Origin: Azohydromonas caseinilytica | GTDB lineage: Bacteria > Pseudomonadota > Gammaproteobacteria > Burkholderiales > Burkholderiaceae_C | Direction of reading: 5' to 3' | Assembly (NCBI RefSeq): GCF_012927045.1 | Contig: NZ_JABBFW010000023.1 | Coordinates: forward strand, 1-64,000 | Length of the DNA: 64,000 bases | In this document: in pieces, positions 50,185 through 60,792 of the stretch | How the letters are laid out: every line of letters starts with the position of its first letter | Numbering within the stretch: position 1 is the stretch's first letter | Made by a program: the position numbers and the translations under genes | Notes under the pieces: generated by a model | Database searches by the model: none | What the model saw: the letters and a program-made list of their open reading frames with translations, nothing else | Told to the model about the DNA's origin: nothing

Positions 50185-51546
50185 ATGAGGATGGCTCGCC
50201 TGTGGCTGTGCAGCCTGGCCCTCGCCGCCGGGCTGGCCGGCCTCATGCAGCCCGTGGCCGGGGCGGGCGCCGGCGCTCCCGTGCTGACGCTGGCGGTGGC
50301 CGGCCCCATCGGCCCGGCCACCGCGCTGCGGCTGCAGCGCGCGCTGCAGCGGGCCCGGGAGCAGCAGGCCGCGCTGCTGGTGCTGCAGCTCGACACGCCC
50401 GGCGGGCTGGACGTGGCGATGCGCGACATCATCAAGTCGATGCTGGCCTCGCCCGTGCCGGTGGCGGTGTTCGTGGCGCCGCAGGGCGCACGCGCCGCCA
50501 GTGCCGGCACCTTCATCCTCTACGCCGCGCACGTGGCCGCCATGGCGCCCGCCACCAACCTGGGCGCGGCCACGCCGGTGGCGATCGGCCTGCCCGGCGG
50601 CGCGCCGGACAAGCCGCCCGCCGCGGCTTCGGCGCCCGACGCCATGACCGCCAAGCGCCTCAATGACGCCGTGGCCTACATCCGCGGCCTGGCGCAGCTG
50701 CGCGGGCGCAACGCCGACTGGGCCGAGCGCGCGGTGCGCGAGGCCGCCAGCCTGGACGCGCGCGCGGCGCTGGCGCAGGGCGTGATCGAGGTCATGGCCG
50801 CCGACCTGCCCGAGCTGCTGCGCCGCATCGACGGCCGCGAGCTGCAGCTGGGCGAGCGCCGCGTGCGCCTGGCCACCGCGCAGGCGCCGGTGCAGGTGCT
50901 GGAGCCCGATTGGCGCGACCAGCTGCTGGCCACGCTCAGCGACCCCGGCGTGGCGCTGGCGCTGATGACGCTGGGCCTCTACGGCCTGCTGTTCGAGTTC
51001 GCCAGCCCCGGCTTCGTGCTGCCGGGCGTGGTGGGCGGCGTGTCGCTGCTGCTGGGGCTGTACGGGCTGCAGATGCTGCCCATCAACCATGCCGGGCTGG
51101 CGCTGCTGCTGCTGGGCCTGGGCTTCATGGTGGCAGAGCTGTTCGTTCCCAGTTTCGGCGTGCTGGGGCTGGGCGGCCTGGCGGCCTTTGCCTTTGGTGC
51201 GGCCATGCTGATCGACAGCGGCACGCCGGGCCTGGCCATCCCGTGGACGCTGATCGCGCTGCTGTGCCTGAGCTCGGCGGCCTTCATCTTCGGCGTGGTG
51301 GGCCTGGCCCTGCGGGCGCGGCGCCGGCCGCAGGTCGGCGGCGCCGCGGCGCTGCTGGGCGTGCGCGGGGAACTGATCGAGCATGACGGCGACACGGGCT
51401 GGGCCCGCGTCAACGGCACGCCATGGCGGGTGCGCGGCGTGGCCGGGCTGAGGCCCGGACAGCCCGTGCAGGTCACGGGCGTGGACGGGCTGACGCTGCG
51501 GGTGCGCGCGGCCGAGCCCGGCAACGACAGGGAGGAGGTGCGCTGA
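50185..51546 (+). CDS. NfeD-family membrane serine protease (long form)
   Basis: This 453-aa protein has a signal peptide, a ClpP-like protease domain (about residues 30-235), then about four transmembrane helices (about 250-390) and a C-terminal OB-fold NfeD domain. The protease half has [20 protein letters not shown] and the catalytic Ser in [16 protein letters not shown]. The Lys partner may be in [20 protein letters not shown]. Long NfeD proteins cut the tail of slipin/stomatin partners, and the slipin gene overlaps it here by TGATG at 51544. They act together in membrane quality control. Confidence 0.9.
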   Translation: MRMARLWLCSLALAAGLAGLMQPVAGAGAGAPVLTLAVAGPIGPATALRLQRALQRAREQQAALLVLQLDTPGGLDVAMRDIIKSMLASPVPVAVFVAPQGARAASAGTFILYAAHVAAMAPATNLGAATPVAIGLPGGAPDKPPAAASAPDAMTAKRLNDAVAYIRGLAQLRGRNADWAERAVREAASLDARAALAQGVIEVMAADLPELLRRIDGRELQLGERRVRLATAQAPVQVLEPDWRDQLLATLSDPGVALALMTLGLYGLLFEFASPGFVLPGVVGGVSLLLGLYGLQMLPINHAGLALLLLGLGFMVAELFVPSFGVLGLGGLAAFAFGAAMLIDSGTPGLAIPWTLIALLCLSSAAFIFGVVGLALRARRRPQVGGAAALLGVRGELIEHDGDTGWARVNGTPWRVRGVAGLRPGQPVQVTGVDGLTLRVRAAEPGNDREEVR

Positions 51547-52331
51547 TGGACGCTTTGCTGCCCGCGGGCTTTTCGGTGCTGCTGCTGTTCGGCCTGCTGA
51601 TGCTGCTCATCAGCGCGCTGCGCATCCTGCGCGAGTACGAGCGCGGCGTGGTGTTCCAGCTCGGCCGCTTCTGGAAGGTGAAAGGGCCGGGCTTGGTGCT
51701 GCTGATCCCCGGCATCCAGCAGATGGTGAAGGTGGACCTGCGCGTGCGCGTGATCGACGTGCCGGCGCAGGACGTGATCACGCGCGACAACGTCTCGGTC
51801 AAGGTCAACGCGGTGCTGTACTTCCAGGTCATCGATCCGCAGCGCGCCATCATCGCCGTCGAAAATTTCCTGGGCGCCACCAGCCAGCTGGCGCAGACCA
51901 CGCTGCGCGCGGTGCTGGGCAAGCACGAGCTCGACGAGCTGCTGGCCGAGCGCGAGCGCATGAACCTGGACATCCAGAAGATCCTGGACAGCCAGACCGA
52001 CAGCTGGGGCATCAAGGTCACCAACGTCGAGATCAAGCACGTGGACCTGAGCGAGTCGATGGTGCGGGCCATCGCGCGCCAGGCCGAGGCCGAGCGCGAG
52101 CGCCGCGCCAAGGTGATTCACGCCGAGGGCGAGCTGCAGGCCTCGCAGCAGCTGGCGCAGGCCGCCGAGATCCTGGGCCGCCAGCCGCAGGCGCTGCAGC
52201 TGCGCTACCTGGAGACGCTGACCGTCATCGCTGCCGACAAGAATTCGACCATCGTCTTCCCGCTGCCCGTGGACATCCTGGGCCCGCTGCTCGACACGCT
52301 GCGGCAGTCCGGGGCACGCCGGGACGTCTGA
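51546..52331 (+). CDS. Slipin (SPFH/stomatin-family membrane protein)
   Basis: This 261-aa protein has one N-terminal transmembrane helix ([20 protein letters not shown]) and an SPFH domain with [40 protein letters not shown] and [20 protein letters not shown], then a coiled coil ([20 protein letters not shown]). It forms membrane rings or scaffolds and is the usual partner and substrate of the upstream NfeD protease. The start overlaps the NfeD stop. Confidence 0.93.
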   Translation: MDALLPAGFSVLLLFGLLMLLISALRILREYERGVVFQLGRFWKVKGPGLVLLIPGIQQMVKVDLRVRVIDVPAQDVITRDNVSVKVNAVLYFQVIDPQRAIIAVENFLGATSQLAQTTLRAVLGKHELDELLAERERMNLDIQKILDSQTDSWGIKVTNVEIKHVDLSESMVRAIARQAEAERERRAKVIHAEGELQASQQLAQAAEILGRQPQALQLRYLETLTVIAADKNSTIVFPLPVDILGPLLDTLRQSGARRDV

Positions 52332-52368
52332 GCCACTTCACTCATCACACCAACCCACCGGGAGGACC

Positions 52369-53250
52369 ATGCCTGCACTGCCGCCGCTCTACCGCGACTT
52401 CGCCACCCAGGACGACATCGACCGCCAGTACAACCCCTCGCTGGCGCTGTCCGACCCCGGCGCGGAAATGCGGCACTACGTCGACACCAGCCGCCTGGCG
52501 CGCGAGCGGCTGCGCTGCGTGCTGGACGTGCCCTACGGGCCGACCCGCGCCGAGACGCTGGACATCTTCCCCGCGGCGCGGCCGGGCGCGCCGGTGTTCG
52601 TGTTCTTCCACGGCGGCTACTGGCGCTCGCTCAGCGCCGCGGACTTCAGCTGCGTGGCGCTGGGGCCGCAGGCGCTGGGCATCACCACCGTGGTCGTCAA
52701 CTACGCGCTGTGCCCGCGGGTGAGCCTGGACGAGATCACGCGCCAGGCCCGTGCCGCCGTGGCCTGGGTGCTGCGCCACATCGACGCGCATGGCGGCGAC
52801 CCGGCCCGGCTCGCCATCGGCGGCCATTCCGCCGGCGCGCAGCTGGCGGCGATGTGCCTGGCCACGCCCTGGCTGCGCGACTACGGCCTGCCCGACGACC
52901 CCTTTGCCGCAGCGCTGCTGTTCAGCGGCCTGTACGAGCTGGAGCCGCTGCGCTGGAGCTACCTGCAGCCCATGATCCAGCTCGACGACGGCGTGATCCG
53001 CCGCAACTCGCCCGTGCGGCTGGTGCGGCCCTGTGCCACGCGCGCCTGGCTCACCTGGGGCGCGCAGGAGTCCGGCGAGTTCGCGCGCCAGTCCACCGAC
53101 TTCGCCCAGGCCTGGCGCCGCTGCGGCAACCCGGCGGAGCTGGTGGCCGTCGAGAACACGCACCACTTTTCGGTCATCCACGGGCTGGAGGACCCGGGCA
53201 GCCCGATGTGCCGCTGGCTGGCCCGGGGACTGGGCATCAGGCCGGAGTGA
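52369..53250 (+). CDS. Alpha/beta hydrolase, arylformamidase-like
   Basis: This 293-aa enzyme has the HGGYW oxyanion motif in VFVFFHGGYWRSLSAADFS (about residue 80), the nucleophile elbow AIGGHSAGAQLAAMC (about 155) and a His in NTHHFSVIHGLEDP near the C terminus. HGGYW with GHSAG is the pattern of kynurenine formamidases of the alpha/beta-hydrolase type, which hydrolyse N-formylkynurenine. Tryptophan 2,3-dioxygenase, which makes that substrate, is encoded at 60793. It follows the slipin gene by 37 bases with a GGGAGGACC ribosome-binding site. A carbamate or ester hydrolase is the alternative. Confidence 0.82.
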   Translation: MPALPPLYRDFATQDDIDRQYNPSLALSDPGAEMRHYVDTSRLARERLRCVLDVPYGPTRAETLDIFPAARPGAPVFVFFHGGYWRSLSAADFSCVALGPQALGITTVVVNYALCPRVSLDEITRQARAAVAWVLRHIDAHGGDPARLAIGGHSAGAQLAAMCLATPWLRDYGLPDDPFAAALLFSGLYELEPLRWSYLQPMIQLDDGVIRRNSPVRLVRPCATRAWLTWGAQESGEFARQSTDFAQAWRRCGNPAELVAVENTHHFSVIHGLEDPGSPMCRWLARGLGIRPE

Positions 53251-53410
53251 GGATTGTTCTCTGCCGGTTGACCATCAAGTCAGTCGGGGCTTATTCACTG
53301 AGTTCACTGTTTCCCCAGGGTTGACGATCCTGCTGTAAGAAGCGGGCGGGCCATTTCATGTGGGGCAGGCCATGTGCTGCCAACCCCCGCGGCCCCAGCC
53401 CCGCATGGGG

Positions 53411-53457
53411 ACGCGGGGCCGCTCGCCCCGCGTCGCTCCGGTGCCTGGGAAGGCACC
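53411..53457. repeat. Two adjacent perfect hairpins
   Basis: Hairpin 1 pairs ACGCGGGG with CCCCGCGT around a 7-base loop. Hairpin 2 pairs GGTGCCT with AGGCACC around the GNRA-type loop GGGA. They are separated by six bases, and neither has a T-run on the plus strand. They could be a palindromic intergenic repeat, a terminator for the upstream genes, or part of a structured RNA. Confidence 0.6.
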
Positions 53458-53536
53458 CGCTCCGGGTCACCGTAACTGCCATCGGTGTAAGTCCCAGGGT
53501 ATTCAGGCCCTTGGATGCCTTGTTTGCAGCGATTTA

Positions 53537-53544
53537 TGTATACA
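53537..53544. promoter_or_regulatory. Candidate GntR/FCD operator TGTATACA
   Basis: An 8-bp perfect palindrome, TGTATACA, within the AT-rich TTATGTATACAAAAT, lies upstream of the NCS1 permease gene. FCD-type GntR regulators often bind TGTATACA-like sites, and one is encoded at 55972 at the end of the same gene group. The link is inferred. Confidence 0.5.
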
Positions 53545-53637
53545 AAATTGGCGCACGATCTGCGGACAAGACGCGACAGCGGCAGACGCGGACTCGGAGC
53601 CGTCACAAGACGACCTCAATGGAGCGATGGAGACAGC

Positions 53638-55122
53638 ATGAACACGATCGCCACCGGAGTGGTTGCAGGCGATATCGCCGCACCCGCGCATGACGAGGAA
53701 TCGAACGCGTTGATCAAGCCGGGCTACGACCCGCGGCTGACCAACGAGGACCTGGCGCCGCTCAAGCGCCAGAGCTGGGGCCAATACAACATCTTTGCCT
53801 TCTGGATGTCGGACGTGCACAGCGTCGGCGGCTACATCACCGCGGGCAGCCTGTTCGCGCTGGGGCTCTCCAGCTGGCAGGTGCTGGTGTCGCTGCTGGT
53901 GGGCATCTGCATCGTGCAGTTCTTCTGCAACCTGGTGGCCAAGCCCAGCCAGGTCACGAGCACGCCGTACCCGGTGATCTGCCGCGCCAGCTTCGGCGTG
54001 CTGGGCGCCAACATCCCGGCCGTGATCCGCGGCCTCATCGCCGTGGCCTGGTACGGCATCCAGACCTACCTGGCCTCGGCCGCCTTCATGGTGCTGGCGC
54101 TGCACTTCTTCCCGCACCTGGCGCCCTACGCCGACGTGCAGCAGCACGGCTTCGTGGGCCTGTCCACGCTGGGCTGGGTCGCGTTCATGGTGATGTGGGT
54201 GCTGCAGGCCATCGTGTTCTGGCACGGCATGGAGTCGATCCGCAAGTTCATCGACTGGGCCGGCCCGGCGGTGTACGTGGTGATGGGCGTGCTGTGCGGC
54301 TGGCTGGTGTGGAAGGCCGGCTGGAGCAACATCAACATGAACCTGGGCGGCGTGAAGTTCGAGGGCTGGGACGCACTGCCGGTGATGCTGTCGGCCATCG
54401 CGCTGGTGGTGAGCTACTTCAGCGGCCCGATGCTCAACTTCGGCGACTTCTCGCGCTACGGCAAGAGCTTCGACGCGGTGAAGAAGGGCAACTTCTGGGG
54501 CCTGCCGGTCAACTTCGTGTTCTTCTCGCTGCTGACCGTTCTGACCACCGCCGCGACGCTGCCGGTGTTCGGCGAGCTGATCACCGACCCGGTGCACACC
54601 GTCAGCAAGATCGACAGCACCACCGCCGTTGTGCTGGGCGCACTGACCTTCATGGTCGCCACCATCGGCATCAACATCGTCGCCAACTTCGTCTCGCCGG
54701 CCTTTGACTTCTCCAACGTCAACCCGCAGAAGATCAGCTGGCGCACCGGCGGCATGATCGCCGCGGTGGGTTCCATCTTCATCACGCCCTGGAACCTCTA
54801 CAACAACCCCGAAGTCATCCACTACACGCTGGACATCCTGGGCTCCTTCATCGGCCCGCTGTTCGGCATCCTCATCGCCGACTTCTACTTCGTGCAGAAG
54901 CAGCAGGTCTTGGTCGACGACCTCTACACCCTGAGCCCCAAGGGCCGCTACTGGTATCAGAACGGCGTCAACCGCCGGGCCGTGGCCGCGATGGTGCCGG
55001 CGGCGCTGGTCCCGATGCTGTGCGTGGTGGTGCCCGACTGGCGCGGCGCGGCCAACTACGCCTGGTTCATCGGCACCGGCCTGGGCTTCGTCTTCCACGT
55101 GCTGCTGAGCCGCAAGCGCTGA
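53638..55122 (+). CDS. NCS1-family nucleobase/hydantoin permease
   Basis: This 494-aa protein has about twelve transmembrane helices. It opens NEDLAPLKRQSWGQYNIFAF then WMSDVHSVGGY, the NCS1 helix 1 region, with PYPVICRASFGVLGANIPA (helix 3) and SGPMLNFGDFSRYGKS (loop 6) typical of the family. NCS1 proteins import cytosine, allantoin, hydantoins or related rings with H+ or Na+. The racemase gene 51 bases downstream points to hydantoins or allantoin. GGAGAC precedes the ATG. Confidence 0.9.
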   Translation: MNTIATGVVAGDIAAPAHDEESNALIKPGYDPRLTNEDLAPLKRQSWGQYNIFAFWMSDVHSVGGYITAGSLFALGLSSWQVLVSLLVGICIVQFFCNLVAKPSQVTSTPYPVICRASFGVLGANIPAVIRGLIAVAWYGIQTYLASAAFMVLALHFFPHLAPYADVQQHGFVGLSTLGWVAFMVMWVLQAIVFWHGMESIRKFIDWAGPAVYVVMGVLCGWLVWKAGWSNINMNLGGVKFEGWDALPVMLSAIALVVSYFSGPMLNFGDFSRYGKSFDAVKKGNFWGLPVNFVFFSLLTVLTTAATLPVFGELITDPVHTVSKIDSTTAVVLGALTFMVATIGINIVANFVSPAFDFSNVNPQKISWRTGGMIAAVGSIFITPWNLYNNPEVIHYTLDILGSFIGPLFGILIADFYFVQKQQVLVDDLYTLSPKGRYWYQNGVNRRAVAAMVPAALVPMLCVVVPDWRGAANYAWFIGTGLGFVFHVLLSRKR

Positions 55123-55173
55123 AACGCCACGCCGTCGCGACCGCAACCTCTTTCCGGCCCCAGGCCCGCTCCC

Positions 55174-55929
55174 ATGAAGATCAAGATCATCAATCCCAAC
55201 ACCACGGCCAGCATGACGGCCAAGATCGGCGCGGCGGCGCGCGCGGTGGCGCGCCCGGGCACCGAGATCCTGGCCGTGAGCCCGGCCATGGGCCCGGTGT
55301 CCATCGAGAGCCACTACGACGAGGCGCTGGCCGTGCCGGGCCTGCTGCAGGAGATCGCCGCGGGCGAGCGCGCGGGCGTGGACGGCTACGTCATCGCCTG
55401 CTTCGGCGACCCGGGGCTGGACGCCGCGCGCGAGCTGGCACGCGCGCCGGTGGTGGGCATCGCGCAGGCCGCCATGCACCTGGCCAGCCTGGTGGGCAGC
55501 TCCTTCAGCGTGGTGACGACGCTCTCGCGCACCAAGGGCCAGGCCTGGCACCTGGCGGAGCGCTACGGCATGAAGCGCTTCTGCGCCAACGTGCGCGCCT
55601 GCGAGCTGCCGGTGCTGGAGCTGGAGCAGCCGGGCTCCAACGCGCGCAGGCGCATCCTCGACGAGTGCCGCCGCGCGCTGGACGAGGATGGCTCCGACGC
55701 GCTGGTGCTGGGCTGCGCCGGCATGGCCGACCTGTGCCAGGACCTGGCGCAGGCGCTGGGCGTGCCGGTGGTGGACGGCGTCACGGCCGCAGTGCAGCTG
55801 GTGGAGTCGCTGGCCACGCTGGGCCTGCGCACCTCCAAGCGCGGTGAGCTTGCCGCCCCGCCGGGCAAGCCCATGCGCGGGCTGCTGCAGCCCTTCACCT
55901 TGCCGTCGCCGGACCTGCGCGCGGCTTGA
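55174..55929 (+). CDS. Hydantoin racemase (Asp/Glu racemase superfamily)
   Basis: This 251-aa enzyme opens KIKIINPNTTASMTAKIG, the family's NPNT motif. Its two catalytic cysteines are in DGYVIACFGDPGLDAARE (about residue 76) and DALVLGCAGMADLCQDLA (about 185). It racemises 5-substituted hydantoins or allantoin. No hydantoinase or carbamoylase gene is in the window, so the ring-opening steps must be encoded elsewhere. It lies between the NCS1 permease and GntR genes. Confidence 0.88.
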   Translation: MKIKIINPNTTASMTAKIGAAARAVARPGTEILAVSPAMGPVSIESHYDEALAVPGLLQEIAAGERAGVDGYVIACFGDPGLDAARELARAPVVGIAQAAMHLASLVGSSFSVVTTLSRTKGQAWHLAERYGMKRFCANVRACELPVLELEQPGSNARRRILDECRRALDEDGSDALVLGCAGMADLCQDLAQALGVPVVDGVTAAVQLVESLATLGLRTSKRGELAAPPGKPMRGLLQPFTLPSPDLRAA

Positions 55930-55971
55930 GCCCGAGCACGGGCGGCCCGAAGGGGCTGCCTAGAATTCCGC

Positions 55972-56775
55972 ATGTCCCGAACCAAGCGCTCCCTCCCGCC
56001 CGTCCCTCCTGAAGACAAGCCCGACAGCGCCGCGCCCGCCGCGGCGGGTGAGGCGCTGGATGAAAGCGCGGACGGCGCGGGGCAGGGTGCCGCGGTCCGC
56101 GGCGTCAGCGCCGAGGAGATCGCGCAGGACATCGCCACGGCCATCGTGGAAAAGCGCCTGCCCCCGGGCACGCGGCTGCGCGAGGAGGCGCTGGGCAAGG
56201 TCTACGGCGTCAGCCGCACCAAGATCCGCGCGGCGCTGCTGACGCTGTCGCGCGACAAGCTCATCCAGATCGTGCCCGACCGGGGCGCCGTGGTCAGCAA
56301 GCCCAGCGTGCAGGAGGCGCGCGAGGTGTTCGCGGTGCGCCGCGTGCTGGAGGCCGAGGTGGTGCGGCTGTTCGTGGCCCAGGCCCGGCCGCGCGACTTC
56401 GAGCGGCTGGAGCAGCACATCCACATCGAGCGCACCACGCTGGAGCCGCGCACCAGCGTGGGCAGCGCGCGCGAGAAGCTGCTGGGCGACTTCCACGTCG
56501 CCATGGCCGAGTGCACCGGCAACGTGACGCTGACGGAGCTGGTGCGCGAGATGGTGGCGCGCAGCTCGCTCATCGCCATGCTCTATCCCTCCAGCAACGA
56601 CCCGCACTGCTCCAGCGACGAGCACGAGCAGCTGCTGCGCGTGTGCCGCCGCGGCGACACCGCCGCGGCCGTGGCCTGCATGAGCGATCACCTGCAGCGC
56701 GTGGAGGCCAGCCTGCGCCTGGACGCCGGCATCCCCGAGCGCCAGCTCGACCTGGTGAAGGCCCTGCTGAGCTGA
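55972..56775 (+). CDS. GntR-family regulator with FCD domain
   Basis: This 267-aa protein has a Pro/Ala-rich N-terminal tail (about residues 1-42), a GntR winged helix with GTRLREEALGKVYGVSRTKI then RAALLTLSRDKLIQIVPDRG, and an all-helical FCD effector domain with VFAVRRVLEAEVVRLFV and a metal-binding His in FHVAMAECTGN. It lies 42 bases after the racemase and probably regulates the permease-racemase operon in response to a hydantoin or allantoin-type ligand. TGTATACA at 53537 is a candidate site. Confidence 0.9.
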   Translation: MSRTKRSLPPVPPEDKPDSAAPAAAGEALDESADGAGQGAAVRGVSAEEIAQDIATAIVEKRLPPGTRLREEALGKVYGVSRTKIRAALLTLSRDKLIQIVPDRGAVVSKPSVQEAREVFAVRRVLEAEVVRLFVAQARPRDFERLEQHIHIERTTLEPRTSVGSAREKLLGDFHVAMAECTGNVTLTELVREMVARSSLIAMLYPSSNDPHCSSDEHEQLLRVCRRGDTAAAVACMSDHLQRVEASLRLDAGIPERQLDLVKALLS

Positions 56776-56926
56776 GGCGCCCGCGCGCTTGGCCCGTGGC
56801 ACCGGGCCGCGTCCCCAGGGGCGCACGCGCCGGGCGTGACGGATTGCACGCTCCGCTTCGACCCTGCGGGCACGTTGAATGCACCCGCGTGGGTAATCTG
56901 CGCGGTTTCTTCTAGTTCGAGCGCCC

Positions 56927-59900
56927 ATGCACGAAGCTGTTTCCACGTCGGGGCGCGAGTCGGCCGCGGGGGGCCGCGGGCTCGCGGCGGGTTGTCAGGA
57001 GGGTGGCGTGTCGTGCGACCGCTTCCGGAGCCTGGCCGACATCCTGCCCAATCTGGTTTTCGAGGCCGATGCCCGCGGGGCCAACCTCTGGGCCAGCGCC
57101 GGTTGGGAACGCTACAGCGGCCTGACGGCGCAGCAGATGGCCGAGCGGGGCTGGTACCAGACCGTCCATCCCGAGGACCTGGCGGCCGCCCAGGCCCAAT
57201 GGACGCAGCGCATTGCCGCCGGCGTCGAGTTCTCGTCGCGCCGGCGCATTCGGCGCCGTGATGGGCAGTGGCGCTGGCATCTGGTGCACGTGGTCCCCAG
57301 GCACGACGCGGCCGGCACGCTCGTCGGCTGGGTCGGCTCGGCCACGGACGTGGACGAGATGGTGCGCGCCGAGCAGGCGTTGGCCGAGCAGGAGCAGCGC
57401 GCCCGCTTTCTCCTGGGCCTGAGCGAGGGCCTGCGCGACCTGGCCAATCCGCAGGAGCAGATGGACGCCGCCACCGCCGCGCTGGGCGCGCAGCTGGCCG
57501 TGGCGCAGGTCGGCTACGGCGAGATCGACGGCTCGCCGGCGTGCATCACGGTGCACCGCGACTGGAACGACGGGCGCATTCCGTCGGTGGTGGGCACCTG
57601 GCGGCTGCCGGATTTCGGCCCGGCATACCTGGACGACATCGAGGCCGGGCGCACGGTCGCCATCCCGGACGTCGCGCGCGACCCGCGCACCAGCGCGCCC
57701 GAGGTGGTGGCCGCCTACGCAGGCATCCACACCCGCAGCATCCTGGACGTGCCGCTGGTCAAGCATGGGCGCCTGGTGGCGCTGCTGTTCATCCACCATC
57801 CCGAGCCGCGCCAATGGACGCCCACCGACATCGCGCTGGCGGAGCAGGTGTGCGAGCGGCTGTGGGCGGCCGTGGAGCGCGCGCGCGCCGAGCGGGCCCG
57901 CGACGCCAGCGAGGCCCACCTGAGCGCGGTGCTGGACGCGCTGCCCGTGGGCGTGGCCATTACCGATGCGCAGGGCCGGACGCTGCGTGACAACGCCGCG
58001 CTGCGCGCGCTGTGGGGCATGCCGCCCAACGCCGACCGCTGGGCGCAGTACGGGGATTGGGTGGGCTGGCATGCGGACACCGGCCAGCGCATCCAGGCGC
58101 ATGAGGGGGGCCTGGCGCGCTCGCTGCTGCATGGCGAGGTGGTGCGTGGCGAGCTGGTGCAGTGCCAGCCCTTCGACGGCGGGCCGCGGCGCTTCCTGCT
58201 CAACAACACCGCGCCGGTGCTCGATGCGCAGGGGCGCTTTCTCGGCGGCGTGGCGGTGGTGATCGACGTCACCGCGCAGCGCGCGGCCGAGATGGAGCGC
58301 GAGAAGCTGCTGGCGGCCGAAACGCTGGCGCGCGAGCGCATCGAGCAGCTGCAGGGGCTCACGGCCACGCTGTCGGCGGCGCGCACGCCGCAGCAGGTGG
58401 CCATGGCGACGCTGCAGGCCGGCGTGCGTTCCATCGGGGCGAGCCAAGGCTCGGTGTACCGGCTCATCGATGGCGCGCGTGCGGGCGACACGGCGGAGCT
58501 GTTGGCGGCCGTCGGCTACGACGAGGCGGTGGTGCGGGCCTGGCGGCGCATCCCGGCCGACCTGGCGACGCCCGCGGGCGACGCCATGGCGCAGCGCCGG
58601 CCGGTGGTCATCGGCTCGGGGGCGGAGCTGGTGGCGCGCTATCCCGGGCTGAGCGAGCTTGTGGAAACCAGCAACTACCGCGGCACGGCCACCTTCCCGC
58701 TGCTGCTGTCGGCCGCCTTGAATGCCCCCGGGGGCCGGGAGGCCGCGGTGCTGGGCTTCGTGAGCTTCGACTTCGACCACGACCACGCGGTGAGCGAGGC
58801 GGAGCTGGGCTACCTGGGGACGCTGGCGCAGCTGTGCGCGCAGGCGCTGGAGCGCGCGCGCATGTACGAGGCCGAGCACGCGGCGCGCGCGCAGGTGGAG
58901 TCCATGCTGGCGGCCATCAGCGACGCCTTCTTCGCGCTGGACCGCGACTGGCGCTTCACCTACGTCAACGACCGCGCGCTGGCGGTGACGGGCTCGACGC
59001 GCGAGGAGGTGCTGGGCCACGTGGTGTGGGATGCCTTCCCGGACATCGTCGGGACGGTGTTCGAGCACCTGTACCGCCATGCCATGACGCAAGGCGTGCC
59101 GGTGGCTTTCGAGGCCTTCTACCCGCGGCTGGGCGTGTGGATGGAGGTGCGCGTCTATCCCGGTCCACAGGGGCTGGGCGTTTATTTCCAGGACGTCACG
59201 GCGCGGCGCGAGGCCGAGGAGCGGCTGCGCGCCAGCGAGGACCTGCTGCGGGCCATCTTCGAGGCGGCGCCGGTGGGGCTGGCTTTCGCCGAGGCGCCCG
59301 ACGGACGCATCGTCAAGGCCAACCGCCAGCTCGAATCCATCCTCGGCCACCCGGTGCTGGAGGGGCACGGTGTGCAGGACTACGGCGACTACACCGCGTT
59401 CCACCCCGATGGCCGGCGTGTGCAGGCCCGCGAGCATGTGCTGGCGCGTGCGCTCGCGGGCGAGGAACGGCCGGAAATGGAACTGCTCTACCACCGGCCG
59501 GATGGCCGCCAGGCCTGGGTGCGGGCGGTGGCCACGCCGCTGCGCCATGGCTCGGGGACTGTCACCGGCGCGCTCATGGTGCTGGACGACATCGACCAGC
59601 AGCGCCGCGCCAGCGAAGCCTTGCAGGAACGCACGCAGCAGCTGGCCCAGGCGCGGCTGCGGCTGGACATGGCCCTCACCGCCGGCCGCATGGGCGTGTG
59701 GGACTGGATCGTGCCCACGGGCGAGGCGTACTGGAATCGCCAGATGTACGAGCTGCTGGGGCTGCCGGTGCGCGAAGACGGCGCGGGGCAGGGTGAGGTG
59801 TTCAACGCCATGGTGCATCCCGAGGACCGGCCCGCCTACGACCAGAAGCTCGCGCGGGCATTGAGCGACGGCAGCATCTTCGAGATGGAGTTCCGCCTGC

Positions 59901-60667
59901 TGCGCCTGGATGGGCAGCTGCGCTGGGTGCTCGGACGTGGACAGGCCATGCTCGATGAGGATGGACAGGTGCTGCGCATGGCGGGCGTGAGCCTGGACAT
60001 CACGGCGCAGAAGACGGCGCAGCTGGCGCTGGCGCGGGCGCTGCAGGACAAGGACCTGCTGCTGTACGAGGTGCACCACCGCGTCAAGAACAACCTGCAG
60101 GTCATCAACTCGCTGCTGTCGCTGCAGCTGCGCAGCGTGACGGACCCGCAAGGGCGCCGCGCCATCGAGGAGGCCGCGGCACGGGTGGGCGTGATGGCGC
60201 GGCTGCATCAGGAGCTGTACCGCTCGGACCGCCACGGCATGCTGGACCTGGCGCACTGGCTGCGGCGCCTGGCCCTGGACACGCTGCGCCTGCTGGATGG
60301 CGACCGGCGCATCGCGCTGGATTTCGAGGCCGACGCGGGCCTGCTCCTGGGGGCGGACCAGGTGGTGCCGCTGTCGCTGGCGGTGTCGGAGCTGCTGACC
60401 AACGCGGTGAAGTACGCCTTCCCGCCGGGGCGTACCGGCACGGTGCGGTTGCGGGTGCACCGCCACGCGCAGGAGCTGCGCGTGCTGGTGGCCGACGACG
60501 GCGTGGGCCTGCCGGCGGACTTCGACCTCGAAGCCTCCAGCGGCCTGGGCATGCGCATCATCCACGCGCTGGTGCGGCAGATCGATGCCAGGCTGCAGGT
60601 GCTGGAGCGCCGGGCCGGCGCGGCCTTCTGCCTGGACATGCCGCTGCCAGCCCCGGCTGCGGGCTGA
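56927..60667 (+). CDS. Large soluble hybrid-sensor histidine kinase with multiple PAS and GAF domains (HisKA_2 type)
   Basis: This 1246-aa kinase has no transmembrane segment and no receiver domain. Approximate order: PAS (35-150), GAF (155-310), PAS (325-455), GAF (475-645), PAS (655-765), PAS (770-885), PAS (890-1015), HisKA_2 (1040-1120), HATPase (1130-1240). The phospho-acceptor is in [20 protein letters not shown], and the ATP lid has [15 protein letters not shown] and [22 protein letters not shown]. HisKA_2/HWE kinases often act with stand-alone response regulators in light or general stress responses, but none is adjacent. Ligands for the PAS and GAF domains cannot be read from sequence. 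Confidence 0.9.
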   Translation: MHEAVSTSGRESAAGGRGLAAGCQEGGVSCDRFRSLADILPNLVFEADARGANLWASAGWERYSGLTAQQMAERGWYQTVHPEDLAAAQAQWTQRIAAGVEFSSRRRIRRRDGQWRWHLVHVVPRHDAAGTLVGWVGSATDVDEMVRAEQALAEQEQRARFLLGLSEGLRDLANPQEQMDAATAALGAQLAVAQVGYGEIDGSPACITVHRDWNDGRIPSVVGTWRLPDFGPAYLDDIEAGRTVAIPDVARDPRTSAPEVVAAYAGIHTRSILDVPLVKHGRLVALLFIHHPEPRQWTPTDIALAEQVCERLWAAVERARAERARDASEAHLSAVLDALPVGVAITDAQGRTLRDNAALRALWGMPPNADRWAQYGDWVGWHADTGQRIQAHEGGLARSLLHGEVVRGELVQCQPFDGGPRRFLLNNTAPVLDAQGRFLGGVAVVIDVTAQRAAEMEREKLLAAETLARERIEQLQGLTATLSAARTPQQVAMATLQAGVRSIGASQGSVYRLIDGARAGDTAELLAAVGYDEAVVRAWRRIPADLATPAGDAMAQRRPVVIGSGAELVARYPGLSELVETSNYRGTATFPLLLSAALNAPGGREAAVLGFVSFDFDHDHAVSEAELGYLGTLAQLCAQALERARMYEAEHAARAQVESMLAAISDAFFALDRDWRFTYVNDRALAVTGSTREEVLGHVVWDAFPDIVGTVFEHLYRHAMTQGVPVAFEAFYPRLGVWMEVRVYPGPQGLGVYFQDVTARREAEERLRASEDLLRAIFEAAPVGLAFAEAPDGRIVKANRQLESILGHPVLEGHGVQDYGDYTAFHPDGRRVQAREHVLARALAGEERPEMELLYHRPDGRQAWVRAVATPLRHGSGTVTGALMVLDDIDQQRRASEALQERTQQLAQARLRLDMALTAGRMGVWDWIVPTGEAYWNRQMYELLGLPVREDGAGQGEVFNAMVHPEDRPAYDQKLARALSDGSIFEMEFRLLRLDGQLRWVLGRGQAMLDEDGQVLRMAGVSLDITAQKTAQLALARALQDKDLLLYEVHHRVKNNLQVINSLLSLQLRSVTDPQGRRAIEEAAARVGVMARLHQELYRSDRHGMLDLAHWLRRLALDTLRLLDGDRRIALDFEADAGLLLGADQVVPLSLAVSELLTNAVKYAFPPGRTGTVRLRVHRHAQELRVLVADDGVGLPADFDLEASSGLGMRIIHALVRQIDARLQVLERRAGAAFCLDMPLPAPAAG

Positions 60668-60792
60668 AGCCCGCGCCGCGGCCCCCGCGCGTTGCCGACC
60701 GTGCAGCCCCGGGCGAAGATGGCGCCGCGACCCCCGGGACGGCGCCACGCGGACCCGGGCCCGGCGGGAGGCCGCATGTGGAGGACCCTGGC

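Larger units (their letters stand above)
53251..53637. other. Intergenic region with tandem hairpins and a candidate GntR site
   Basis: The 387 bases before the NCS1 permease gene hold no supported gene. Two perfect hairpins lie at 53411-53433 (8-bp arms, ACGCGGGG) and 53440-53457 (7-bp arms, GGTGCCT, GGGA tetraloop). An AT-rich patch with TGTATACA lies at 53537-53544, about 94 bases before the permease ATG. The downstream part is the likely promoter of the permease, racemase and regulator genes. Confidence 0.6.

Noticed and set aside
53503-55551. Minus-strand 682-codon frame opposite the NCS1 permease
   Set aside because: Antisense shadow of a clear membrane transporter gene; product is His/Asp/Val-rich without domains.
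56912-60748. Minus-strand open frame of 1278 codons opposite the histidine kinase gene
   Set aside because: Same reason: the plus frame carries recognisable PAS, GAF and kinase motifs while the antisense product resembles no protein.
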